64,000 nucleotides of DNA from Bradymonas sp963697525 (GTDB taxonomy: Bacteria > Myxococcota_A > Bradymonadia > Bradymonadales > Bradymonadaceae): positions 930,001-994,000 of the forward strand of contig OY969087.1 in assembly GCA_963697525.1 (NCBI GenBank), given 5' to 3'. Position 1 is the first letter of the stretch; each line of letters opens with the position of its first letter. This document shows, piece after piece, positions 42,720 to 50,565 of this stretch. The translations under genes and the position numbers were made by a program. The notes beneath the pieces are model-generated. The model did no database searches. It was not told the DNA's origin and saw only the letters and a list, made by a program, of their open reading frames with translations.

Positions 42720-42960
42720 GAAAATATTGGCCTAAGCCCTGTGAAAAACCCTGTGAGAAACCATGTGACTGACCTGCGGAAAACTCTGTGATCACGGCTC
42801 TGGAAAACTTCGGGCCCCAAAGATCACATTCGTCCCACATCAGAGCACACATCCCACTGTGGACAAAAATACCCCGCTATTTCATATTGTTACGTGATCT
42901 TTCCACAATTCCACAGGCCCTACTAGTACTACTGTCGTTATAAAACGAAGGGAACCTGAG
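42720..42960. other. Candidate origin-like region upstream of dnaN
   Basis: The 598-bp gap 42477-43075 holds no gene. After the family F unit comes AT-richer sequence with six contiguous 12-bp units from 42737 to 42808 of the form CCCTGTGAAAAA, CCCTGTGAGAAA, CCATGTGACTGA, then three looser ones. TGTGGACAA at 42859-42867 is the complement of TTGTCCACA, one mismatch from the consensus DnaA box, and two weaker TTCCACA sites follow near 42901 and 42910. dnaN and recF lie just downstream, as they often do near chromosomal origins, but dnaA is not in the window. I call this a candidate only; it may instead be the dnaN control region. Confidence 0.45.
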
Positions 42961-43075
42961 TTTAAAAACACAGTCCGTAGGTGGTCGGTTTTAGAGGCCT
43001 CATCTTCGCTTGCACTTGAGGCCAAGCTGTGTTGGATTAACGGAGCTTACAGATTTGAAAGTGGAGACGTCCGTC

Positions 43076-44200
43076 ATGAAAATCCGTATCTCCCCGCAAG
43101 CCCTGACCGACGAGCTGTTCAAGCTGCAGGGCGTGGTCAGCCAGCGAAGCACGCTTGCCATTTTGTCCAATGCTCTGTTGGAGGCGAAGGGCGATCGGTT
43201 GACGCTCCATGCCACTGACCTGGACACCTCGATCTCGACGTCGTGTGAGTGCGAGGTGCTCGATGAAGGCAGTGTCACGCTGCAGGCCAAGAGCCTGTTC
43301 GACATCGTCAAAAACCTCGACGAGGACAGCCTCGAGCTGCAGACCGAGGAGAATTACTGGGCGAACCTGGAGTCGGGCAACGTCGCCTGCCGCATCGTGG
43401 GCACCCACCCCGACGACTTCCCCCAGATTCTCGACACCAGCAGCGTGGACATGTACCCCATCGGCACCGACGTGCTGTTGGACATGGTCGATAAGACGCT
43501 GTTCAGCGTGTCCACCGACGATGCACGCGCCAACCTGACGGGCGCGTTCTTCCGGGTCACCGCCGAAGACACCCTGCTGATGGTGTCCACCGACGGCCAC
43601 CGGCTGTCCAAGATCGAGACCAGCCCCGAGGAGTTCACCCCGGGCGACAGCACGCCTCAGGCGCTGCGCGACGGGATCATCATCCCGCGCAAAGGCCTCG
43701 GCGAGCTCAAGCGCATCATCGACTCCAAGGGCGCCGAGCTGAGTTTCGGGCTCATCGAAAATAGCGTGGTGTTCAAGTCCGGGCCGATGACCATGTCGGT
43801 GCGCCTCATCGAAGGCACCTTCCCGGACTTCACCCAGGTGCTTCCCAAAGAGAGCGACCAGAAGGCGTTTGTGAGCAAAGACCTGTTCACCCAGTCGCTC
43901 AAATTCGTCAGCCTCTTCGCCAGCCCCAAGACCCACAACGTGCGCCTGGCGCTCAGCGACGAGGGCCTGGAACTGTACGCCTCCGACCCGGACAAGGGCG
44001 AAGGCCGCAAGACCATCCCGGCCGACTACGACGGCCAGCCGGTCAAGGCGGGCTACAACTACCGCTACCTGATCGACGTGCTCAACGTGCTCGAGAGCGA
44101 CCAGGTCTCCCTGGAGATCATCGACACGCTGTCGCCCACTCTGGTGCGCGACCCGAATAACGACGACATGCTGTTTGTTGTGATGCCGATGCGTCTGTGA
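43076..44200 (+). CDS. dnaN: DNA polymerase III beta sliding clamp
   Basis: A 374-residue protein that forms the ring clamp of the replicase. Its three clamp domains follow in order, with MKIRISPQALTDELFKLQGVVSQRSTLAILSNAL at the start, DGHRLSKIE in the middle and the C-terminal VVMPMRL, which is the usual MPMR-like end that binds clamp partners. The ATG at 43076 has GGAG nine to ten bases upstream; the longer frame to 43010 is not conserved. It ends in an intrinsic terminator before recF. The upstream region is discussed separately as a candidate origin. Confidence 0.97.
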   Translation: MKIRISPQALTDELFKLQGVVSQRSTLAILSNALLEAKGDRLTLHATDLDTSISTSCECEVLDEGSVTLQAKSLFDIVKNLDEDSLELQTEENYWANLESGNVACRIVGTHPDDFPQILDTSSVDMYPIGTDVLLDMVDKTLFSVSTDDARANLTGAFFRVTAEDTLLMVSTDGHRLSKIETSPEEFTPGDSTPQALRDGIIIPRKGLGELKRIIDSKGAELSFGLIENSVVFKSGPMTMSVRLIEGTFPDFTQVLPKESDQKAFVSKDLFTQSLKFVSLFASPKTHNVRLALSDEGLELYASDPDKGEGRKTIPADYDGQPVKAGYNYRYLIDVLNVLESDQVSLEIIDTLSPTLVRDPNNDDMLFVVMPMRL

Positions 44201-44225
44201 CCGGCGCTGCGGTCTACAGAGTTCC

Positions 44226-44256
44226 AACGCCACCGGGCCACGCTCGGTGGCGTTTT
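44226..44256 (+). terminator. Intrinsic terminator after dnaN
   Basis: AACGCCACCG pairs perfectly with CGGTGGCGTT, with a nine-base loop, and is followed by TTCATTTC. It lies 26 bases after the dnaN stop. A heptad hairpin begins three bases later, giving two stacked hairpins. Confidence 0.8.
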
Positions 44257-44258
44257 CA

Positions 44259-44341
44259 TTTCACCACAGAGGACACCGAGGACACCGAGGACTGCTTTTC
44301 ATGGCTTTACCCTCTGTGCCCTCTGTGTCCTCTGTGGTGAA
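44259..44341. repeat. Heptad hairpin repeat, CACAGAGG type (copy 2)
   Basis: TTTCACCACAGAGGACACC and two further AGGACAC units at the left, ACCCTCTGTGCCCTCTGTG and TCCTCTGTGGTGAA at the right, separated by a short CTGCTTTTCATGGC centre. The arms are inverse complements with seven-base periodicity. It lies between dnaN and recF, ending 15 bases before the recF start, so recF translation begins close to a very stable hairpin. Confidence 0.9.
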
Positions 44342-44356
44342 CATGCAGTTGTTGGT

Positions 44357-45508
44357 ATGCTATTCGAAGCGCTCCGCCTCCAAAACTTCCGCAATCTCGA
44401 GCACGTCGAGCTCGAGCCGCACCCGCGGTTCAACATCCTCGCCGGCGACAACGGCCAGGGGAAGACCAACCTTCTGGAGGCGGTGTATCTGTTGAGCGCG
44501 GTCAAGAGCTTTCGACCGCAGACCAACGCCGACCTCATCCAATTCGGCCACGACCAGGCCACGCTGGAGGCGCGGGTCGACCGCGGCGGCTCCGAGCGCA
44601 TCGTGCGCCTGGAGGTGACCGGCCGGGGAAAGAAGATCTTTTTGAACGACAGCCCCGTGCGCCAACTGTCCGACTTCTTCGGCACGGTCAACGTGGTGAT
44701 GTTCGGCCCGGAAGACATCGCCATCCTCAAGGGCTCGCCGTCGGAGCGGCGCCGGTTCATCGACCGGGCGATCTTCAACGCCCAGCCGGCCTTTGCCACC
44801 GAGACGCAGCATTACGAGGACGTGCTCCAGCAGCGAAACGCGCTGCTCAAAGACGAGCGCATCGACGAGGCGCTCATGAGCGTGTACGACGAGCAGCTCG
44901 TCCAGTACGGCGCGCGCATCGTCGAGCGCAGGCTGGAGTTTTTGCGCCACTTTCGGCCCATTCTGGCGCGCACCTTCAAGGCGATCTTCGACGAGACCTT
45001 CGACGCCGACCTTTGCTACGACATGAAGTGGTGTGAACGCGACGACCTCGACGTCGCCGAGCTCGACAACCGCGTGGCCATCGAGCAGGTCCTGGCCGAA
45101 GGGCTGGCCGAGACGCGACGCGACGAGCGGGTGCGCCGCTACACGCTCATCGGGCCGCACCGCGACGACCTCGCCGCCACGCTCAATGGCCGCGACGTCA
45201 AGACCTACGCCAGCCAGGGCCAGCACCGCGCGTTCGTCCTGGCGATGAAGATCGCCGAGATCTCCCACCTCGAGCAGCGCTACCACTTCGCGCCCATTTT
45301 GCTGTTGGACGACGTCTCCAGCGAGCTCGACCGCGAGCGCAACCGCTTCCTATTTGACTTTCTTCGCGGCCGCATGGAAGGACAGGTGTTCATCACGACC
45401 ACCCACCGTGATTATATCCTGCTCGATGAGGACGTCAGGACCTATGCGGTCGATGGTGGACACTTGAACAAAAGCAACCCCCAGTTCACTAAGCAGTTCC
45501 CCAAATAG
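44357..45508 (+). CDS. recF: DNA replication and repair protein RecF
   Basis: A 383-residue SMC-like ATPase that loads RecA at gapped DNA. It has the Walker A GDNGQGKTNLLEAVYLL near residue 30, RecF signatures such as VVMFGPEDIAILKGSPSERRRFID and YASQGQHRAFVLAMKIAEI (ABC signature), and a Walker B LLLDDVSSELD. The ATG at 44357 has no clear Shine-Dalgarno and is 15 bases beyond the heptad hairpin. The gene order dnaN-recF is common next to origins. Confidence 0.96.
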   Translation: MLFEALRLQNFRNLEHVELEPHPRFNILAGDNGQGKTNLLEAVYLLSAVKSFRPQTNADLIQFGHDQATLEARVDRGGSERIVRLEVTGRGKKIFLNDSPVRQLSDFFGTVNVVMFGPEDIAILKGSPSERRRFIDRAIFNAQPAFATETQHYEDVLQQRNALLKDERIDEALMSVYDEQLVQYGARIVERRLEFLRHFRPILARTFKAIFDETFDADLCYDMKWCERDDLDVAELDNRVAIEQVLAEGLAETRRDERVRRYTLIGPHRDDLAATLNGRDVKTYASQGQHRAFVLAMKIAEISHLEQRYHFAPILLLDDVSSELDRERNRFLFDFLRGRMEGQVFITTTHRDYILLDEDVRTYAVDGGHLNKSNPQFTKQFPK

Positions 45509-45528
45509 CCCCGGAATTCATTCCGGGG
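45509..45528. terminator. Hairpin after recF
   Basis: CCCCGGAATTCATTCCGGGG is a perfect nine-base stem with a two-base loop starting at the base after the recF stop. No U-tract follows (AGAGCCTCATC), so it is a weak terminator or an mRNA-stabilising hairpin. Confidence 0.55.
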
Positions 45529-45558
45529 AGAGCCTCATCAATCAGAAGAATAGCAATA

Positions 45559-47085
45559 ATGACAAACGACCGCCCCCAATTGCCCCACAGCCCCCGCCAC
45601 GGCGAGGAGTTCGACGTCGCCATCGACCACCTGTCCGCCGAGGGCCTGGGCGTGGCGCCCTTCCAGGTGCTGGTGGGTCCGCAGCGCCTCGAGAAGGACT
45701 ATGTGATGCACGTGCGCAAGGCCGTGCCCGGCGACCGGGTGCGCGTGGCGGTCGAGCGACGAAAGAAGAAGGTCATCACGGCGCATATCGCCGAGGTGCT
45801 CGAGCCGTCGCGCATGCGCATCGAGGCGCGCTGCAAGCATTTCGGCCGGCGCGAAGAGCCCGGCAAGGGCTGCGGCGGGTGCACGCTGCAGTCGCTGTCG
45901 TATCGCCACCAGTTGGCCAATAAGGAGCGCACCATCAAGCAGTTGATGAGCGCGCGCGGCATCGACCCCGGGCTGGTCTACCCGATCATCGGCCAGGACG
46001 AGCCGTGGTATTACCGCAATAAGATGGAGTTTAGCTTCGGGGACACCGCCGCGCGCGAGTTCGCCCTGGGGTTGTATCCCAAGGGCTACCGCTACGAGGT
46101 GCTCAACCTCGACGAGTGCTTCCTGGAGTCGAGCTTCGTCTCCGAGTTTTTGCCCAGGCTTCGCCGCTGGGCGGTCGAGCTGGGCCTGGAGCCGTATTCG
46201 AATAAGCATGGCACCGGGTTTTTGCGCACGCTGACCATCCGGGAGGGAAAGCGCACCGGCCAGCGCATGCTCGAGCTGACGACGACCCACGACGAGGAGG
46301 CGAGTTGCGCGGGCGAGCGCGTGACCGCCGACGAGGTCGCCCGGCGATTCTGCGAGTTCGTCGTCGACACGGCGGCCGACATGGGCGCGCAGGTGTCGTC
46401 GATCTATTGGACGCAGCAGCGCGTGGTGCGCGGCGAGCCCACTCGTTTCATCGAGCATCACCTGCACGGAAGTCCGGTGCTCGTCGAACAGATGAAGCTT
46501 CCCGGCGACCAGGTGCTGAGCTTCGAGATTCACCCGCGCGCGTTCTTCCAGCCGAATACGCTGCAGGCGGAGCGGTTGTATGCCGAGGTGCTCGACAAGA
46601 CCGGCCTGAGGCAGGCCGCCCAGGCCGGCAAACCGACGGCCCGCGTGCTCGACCTGTACTGCGGCACCGGGACCATCGGGCTGTGCATGGCGCCGTATAG
46701 TGCGCATGTCGCCGGCATCGAATTGCAGCCCGACGCGGTGGACAACGCCTGGGAGAACGCGCGCCAAAACGGCATCGACAACGTCAGCTTCTTCGCCGGC
46801 GACGTCGGCAAGGTCCTGCAGCAGGACGACTTCAAGGAGGCCGCCGGCGCGGTCGACCTCGTCGTGGTCGATCCCCCGCGCGGCGGCCTGCTCGCCGACG
46901 CCCGCGAACAACTGCGCGTCATCGACGCCCCGCGCATCGTCTACGTGTCCTGCAACCCCAAGGCGCTGGCGCGCGATCTGGTTGAATTGGTCGATTTCGG
47001 CTATGCCATCGACTCGATCCAGCCGGTCGACATGTTCCCGCACACGTACCACGTCGAGAACGTCGTCTTGTTGGAGAAGGTCTGA
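45559..47085 (+). CDS. rlmD: RlmD/TrmA-family 23S rRNA (uracil-5-)-methyltransferase
   Basis: A 508-residue SAM-dependent enzyme that methylates a uridine in 23S rRNA. It has an N-terminal TRAM-like domain (about 20-90), the [4Fe-4S] cysteines in ARCKHFGRREEPGKGCGGCTLQ, the SAM motif RVLDLYCGTGTIGLCMA near 362, VVVDPPRGGL near 433 and the catalytic VSCNPKALARDL near 458. It matches the RlmD/RumA class; which exact uridine is methylated cannot be told. The ATG at 45559 has only a weak AGAAG upstream. It is followed by a heptad hairpin. Confidence 0.9.
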   Translation: MTNDRPQLPHSPRHGEEFDVAIDHLSAEGLGVAPFQVLVGPQRLEKDYVMHVRKAVPGDRVRVAVERRKKKVITAHIAEVLEPSRMRIEARCKHFGRREEPGKGCGGCTLQSLSYRHQLANKERTIKQLMSARGIDPGLVYPIIGQDEPWYYRNKMEFSFGDTAAREFALGLYPKGYRYEVLNLDECFLESSFVSEFLPRLRRWAVELGLEPYSNKHGTGFLRTLTIREGKRTGQRMLELTTTHDEEASCAGERVTADEVARRFCEFVVDTAADMGAQVSSIYWTQQRVVRGEPTRFIEHHLHGSPVLVEQMKLPGDQVLSFEIHPRAFFQPNTLQAERLYAEVLDKTGLRQAAQAGKPTARVLDLYCGTGTIGLCMAPYSAHVAGIELQPDAVDNAWENARQNGIDNVSFFAGDVGKVLQQDDFKEAAGAVDLVVVDPPRGGLLADAREQLRVIDAPRIVYVSCNPKALARDLVELVDFGYAIDSIQPVDMFPHTYHVENVVLLEKV

Positions 47086-47086
47086 A

Positions 47087-47155
47087 TTTCACCACAGAGG
47101 ACACAGAGGTAGAAATCAAGTTCCCTCTGTGTTCTCTGTGTCCTCTGTGGTTCAA
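47087..47155. repeat. Heptad hairpin repeat, CACAGAGG type (copy 3)
   Basis: TTTCACCACAGAGGACACAG at the left pairs with TCTGTGTCCTCTGTGGTTC at the right across a short AGGTAGAAATCAAG centre. It starts two bases after the rlmD stop and ends 18 bases before the LuxE start. It is the simplest and cleanest copy of the type. Confidence 0.9.
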
Positions 47156-47173
47156 AAGAACTCGCGTATCACC

Positions 47174-48286
47174 ATGATGCAATCAATAGAGAAGATTATC
47201 GAGGCAATCGAGGGGTGGGACTGGTGCGACGGGCCGCTCGAGTGGCCAGATGAGCGGTTTACGGGACTCGCGCGCGAGGTGTTTGCGGCGCAGTTCGAGG
47301 CGAACGCGCCCTACCGAAGCTTTTGTGAGAAGCGCGGTGTGGGGCCCGACGATATCGGCAGCTACCGGGACATCCCGGCCGTGCCCACCGACGTGTTCAA
47401 ACACGTGCGCCTGACGACGGCCGCCGAGCCCGTGCGCACGTTTCGCACCAGCGGGACGACCTTGGGCGAGCGCGGTGAGCATCATTTTGGGACGCTGGCG
47501 GCCTACGAGGCGTCGCTGGTGGGGCCGTTTAAGCGCTTCTGCGTGCCCGACGTCGACGAGCTTCGCATGCTCGTCATCGCCCCGTCGGGGCGCGATCTTC
47601 CAGACAGCAGCCTGTCGTTCATGCTCGACGAGCTGGTCGAGCGCTTCGGCGACGCGAACAGCGCATTTTTCGTCCAGCCCGGCGACGGCGGTGAGCTTCA
47701 GATGCGCTTCGACGAGCTTCGCCAGGCCCTCGATAAAGCGCAGGCCGACGGCGTGACCACGATGCTTTTGGGCACGGCGTTCGGGTTCATCGAATTCTTT
47801 GACTCGTGTGAGCACGACTGGCAGCTCCCCGAGGGCTCGCGGATCATGGAGACCGGCGGCTTCAAGGGAAAGAGCCGCGAGGCCTCCCGCGACGAGCTGT
47901 ACGAGCTCTTCCAGACGCGTCTGGGCATCCCCGAGGCGATGTGCGTGAGCGAGTACAGCATGACGGAGCTGTCCAGCCAGGCGTATAGTGGCAGGGGTCC
48001 GGGGGTCCAGGGGTCTGGGAGTCCAGGGTCTCTGCAGACGCCGCCGTGGGCGCGGGTGGAGATCGTCGATCCGCTGACGTTCGACCCTATTGAGGAGGTC
48101 GGCGCGCAGGGGTTGATTCGGTGGTACGATCTGGCGAATACGGAGAGCGTCGTCGTCGTGCAGACGAGCGACCTGGGCGTGCTCGTCGAGGGCGGTGGGT
48201 TTCGGCTGCTCGGGCGCGCCCCGCAGGCCGAGTTGCGCGGTTGCAGCCTGACGATCGAGGAGATCGTGGAGGCGAATCGGCCGTAG
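47174..48286 (+). CDS. LuxE/PaaK-family acyl-protein synthetase
   Basis: A 370-residue adenylate-forming enzyme that activates a fatty acid as acyl-AMP and passes it to a cysteine, as LuxE does in the fatty-acid reductase complex. Seen are VPTDVFKHVRL, the phosphate-loop FRTSGTTLGERGEHHF near 95-110, EYSMTELSSQAY near 262 and ARVEIVDPLTF. A 14-residue Gly/Ser/Pro insertion (RGPGVQGSGSPGSLQ, about 274-288) is produced by octamer repeats at 47993-48032 and is not typical of the family. Two adjacent ATG codons (47174, 47177) could start it; neither has a good ribosome site. It is followed after 124 bases by the LuxC-like gene. Confidence 0.87.
   Translation: MMQSIEKIIEAIEGWDWCDGPLEWPDERFTGLAREVFAAQFEANAPYRSFCEKRGVGPDDIGSYRDIPAVPTDVFKHVRLTTAAEPVRTFRTSGTTLGERGEHHFGTLAAYEASLVGPFKRFCVPDVDELRMLVIAPSGRDLPDSSLSFMLDELVERFGDANSAFFVQPGDGGELQMRFDELRQALDKAQADGVTTMLLGTAFGFIEFFDSCEHDWQLPEGSRIMETGGFKGKSREASRDELYELFQTRLGIPEAMCVSEYSMTELSSQAYSGRGPGVQGSGSPGSLQTPPWARVEIVDPLTFDPIEEVGAQGLIRWYDLANTESVVVVQTSDLGVLVEGGGFRLLGRAPQAELRGCSLTIEEIVEANRP
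47993..48032. repeat. Octamer repeat inside the LuxE-family gene
   Basis: Five drifting copies of GGGGTCCA (AGGGGTCC, GGGGGTCC, AGGGGTCT, GGGAGTCC, AGGGTCT) lie in frame within the coding region, giving the Gly/Ser/Pro loop. The same unit is intergenic at 10143-10217 and 55381-55412. Confidence 0.85.
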
Positions 48287-48410
48287 TTCAGGGGCCTCGA
48301 GAAGCGACCACGTAGCCGATCGGCGACCGTTAAATTTAGATGTGTAAATAGGCGGGGTGGCGCCCCCGTGGACGACGTGAATAGCCTGAACGGAAGGCCG
48401 ATTCGAACAA

Positions 48411-49565
48411 ATGAAGCAACTCACCTACAACAAGCGCGTCGAGAGCGTACGCGCCTTCGTCGCGCGCCTCTTCGACGACTTCGAGGCGACCGTCGCGTCG
48501 GTGGTCGCCGACGGCTGGCCGGAGGCGATGGTGCGCGCGGGGTTCGAGTTGCACCGAAAGACGTGGAACGTCGACCAGCTCGCGCGCGCTTTCGAAGCCG
48601 AGCTCGCCGCGGTGGGCGGCGTGAATGCGTTGGAGCGCGCCGTTAAGGACGGCGCCGGTGGACGGCTTCGCGCAATCGCGCCGGCGAGCATCGCGCATAT
48701 CTGGCCGGCGCTTCCGGGCTCGGGGCTGACGCCGGTGCTCTTCGGCGCGCTTTTGGGCATACCGCAACGCGTTCGCCCATCGAGCCGCGGTCGGCATTTT
48801 GCCGCGCGTGTGGTCGCTTGTTGGGACGACGAACTCCCGGCGCTCGAGCTCGTCGAGCCCGGTGACTCCTGGCAGGACGCCGACGTCGTCGTGGTCAGCG
48901 GCAGCGATGAGACCGTCGCCGAGGTGCGCCGCCAGGCGCCCGGGGCGATCGTGACCGGCTACGGCCACCGCGTCAGCTTCGCGGTCGTCGTCGATGGCGA
49001 CGGCGTCGATCTGGCCGACGTGGCCGCGCGAACCGCCACCGACGCGGTCATGTGGCACCAGAGCGGGTGTTTTTCAGCGCGCGCGGTGCTGTTTTGGGGC
49101 GCTGAGGAGCGCCTGGAGGCATTTGGCGAGCGTCTGGGTGAGGCGATCGCAGCGAAAGAAGAACGCCTGGACGCTGCAGAACTCGGCCAGGCCGAGTTGG
49201 CTCAGCGGGCGCAGGCGCGCGGCGTCGCCGAATTCACGTCGACGCTGTGGGGCGACGGCGTGGGCTGGGCGCAGCGGGTCGATGGCCCGTTTGCCGGCGA
49301 GCGCGTGGCGGCGCATGTGGTGACGCTGCACTCGTTAAGCTCGATTGGGGATCTCCACGACGCCATCGTGGTGCCGGCCGGACAGCTTCAGGGTGTGGCC
49401 TTGGAAGCGTCCGCCGAGCAGCAAGTGGCCTGGGCCGAGGCATTGTGTGAGCTCGGGGTCACGCGCGTTTGCCGCGCCGGCGAGCTGCAGGCGCCGCCCG
49501 CGGGCTGGCTGCACGATGGGCGGCCGAATGTGTTGGGCTGGTTGAGGGTGGTTTTGATGGGGTGA
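48411..49565 (+). CDS. LuxC-family acyl-CoA/acyl-protein reductase
   Basis: A 384-residue aldehyde-dehydrogenase-fold reductase of the LuxC type. The nucleophilic cysteine is in HQSGCFSARAV (C220), the preceding GYGHRVSFAVVVDG and the earlier SGLTPVLFGALLGIPQRVRPSSRG also fit the LuxC pattern. LuxC reduces a fatty acyl group delivered by LuxE to a fatty aldehyde with NADPH. The gene follows the LuxE-like gene by 124 bases, both on the plus strand. No LuxA/LuxB luciferase or LuxD thioesterase is nearby, so light production is unlikely; aldehydes for wax, alcohol or another product are the better guess. It converges on the Nudix gene with a four-base gap. Confidence 0.87.
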   Translation: MKQLTYNKRVESVRAFVARLFDDFEATVASVVADGWPEAMVRAGFELHRKTWNVDQLARAFEAELAAVGGVNALERAVKDGAGGRLRAIAPASIAHIWPALPGSGLTPVLFGALLGIPQRVRPSSRGRHFAARVVACWDDELPALELVEPGDSWQDADVVVVSGSDETVAEVRRQAPGAIVTGYGHRVSFAVVVDGDGVDLADVAARTATDAVMWHQSGCFSARAVLFWGAEERLEAFGERLGEAIAAKEERLDAAELGQAELAQRAQARGVAEFTSTLWGDGVGWAQRVDGPFAGERVAAHVVTLHSLSSIGDLHDAIVVPAGQLQGVALEASAEQQVAWAEALCELGVTRVCRAGELQAPPAGWLHDGRPNVLGWLRVVLMG

Positions 49566-49569
49566 AATA

Positions 49570-50466
49570 TCATTCCACCACTCGCCAAAGCCCCACATTC
49601 TCCGCGATCATCCGCGTCACCGCATCGCCCACGTCCTCGGCGGCCTCATAGCCTTCCTCGCCTGTCGGATATTCCTCGTCACCGGGCATAAACAGCCAGA
49701 TCGTGCCGTCGCGTTGCTCCATATGGGGCAAAATCGTCGGCGGGTGGTGCTCGAGCGACCACTCGAAGGCGGCCTGGGCGGTGTCGAAGGCCGCGAGCTG
49801 CTGCAAGGTGCGCAGGGTGGGCGGGGCGAGCAGGAAGTTGCCGCCCTGGTTGGCGTCGACGGCGTCGGCGGGGCGGATCCAGGTGGCGTCGGTGGTCTCG
49901 CGCTGGTCGTGCAGCGGGCGTTGGCTGGCCGGGGCGATGGCCACGAAAAAGCGCGTGTCGTAGCGGCGCGGCTCGACGTAGGGGGTGATCCAGTGGGCGA
50001 AATAGCCCAGCCGGTCGAGCGGGAAGACGAGGTGTTCGCGCTCGGCCAATTCGCTCAGGGCGAGCTCGCCGGCGTTGAGCTGCTTGCGGTAGTCGCGAAA
50101 CCGCTGGGCGACGGCGTCGTCGCTGGTCAGGTCGATGAGCTCGTCCTCGCCGGCGCGGCGCGCCAACAGGATGCCGGCCTCCTCGAAGGTCTCGCGCACG
50201 CCCGCCAAAAACAGGCCCAGCGCGGTGAGCGGCTCGATGTCTTCGCCCAGGCGCTCGCGGGCCTGCTCGGGGCTCAGCCCCTCGACGCGGTTGGCGGCGT
50301 CGGCGGTGCAGTCGGCGGCGTCGAGCTTACCGCCGGGGTAGACGAAGCGGTTGGCCATGAACGCGCTCTTGGAGTGGCGCTCGACCATATAGACCTCGAA
50401 GCCGGCGTCGGCTTCGCGCAGGATCATGATCGTGGAGGCGTCACGTGCGGCGGAACCTTGAGGCAT
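49570..50466 (-). CDS. Nudix hydrolase (NUDT19-like)
   Basis: A 298-residue protein whose Nudix box is GVRETFEEAGILLARR (about residues 90-106), with an unusually long region before and after it, as in NUDT7/NUDT19-type enzymes that split acyl-CoA or CoA. The N-terminal VERHSKSAFMANRFVYPGGKLDAAD shows the usual strand and GG before the box. The box is split from the first strand by about 50 residues, which is the insertion typical of this class. The substrate is inferred. It starts with ATG at 50464-50466 and its end is four bases from the convergent LuxC-like stop. Confidence 0.88.
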   Translation of the reverse strand: MPQGSAARDASTIMILREADAGFEVYMVERHSKSAFMANRFVYPGGKLDAADCTADAANRVEGLSPEQARERLGEDIEPLTALGLFLAGVRETFEEAGILLARRAGEDELIDLTSDDAVAQRFRDYRKQLNAGELALSELAEREHLVFPLDRLGYFAHWITPYVEPRRYDTRFFVAIAPASQRPLHDQRETTDATWIRPADAVDANQGGNFLLAPPTLRTLQQLAAFDTAQAAFEWSLEHHPPTILPHMEQRDGTIWLFMPGDEEYPTGEEGYEAAEDVGDAVTRMIAENVGLWRVVE

Positions 50467-50565
50467 GGTGCTTGTCCTACATAATCGAATCTTGAATGAT
50501 CGCTGGCCAAGATCGTTGTATAAGTAGCCCGGCTGAACAAGAAGACTTTTCGAGGAGCCTGTCGC

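Noticed and set aside
44247..44495. Short ORF translating the heptad hairpin (HHRGHRGHRG type)
   Set aside because: The peptide merely reflects the seven-base repeat; recF is the real gene here.
47174..49565. Bioluminescence operon
   Set aside because: Only luxE- and luxC-like genes are present; luciferase and thioesterase genes are missing in the window.
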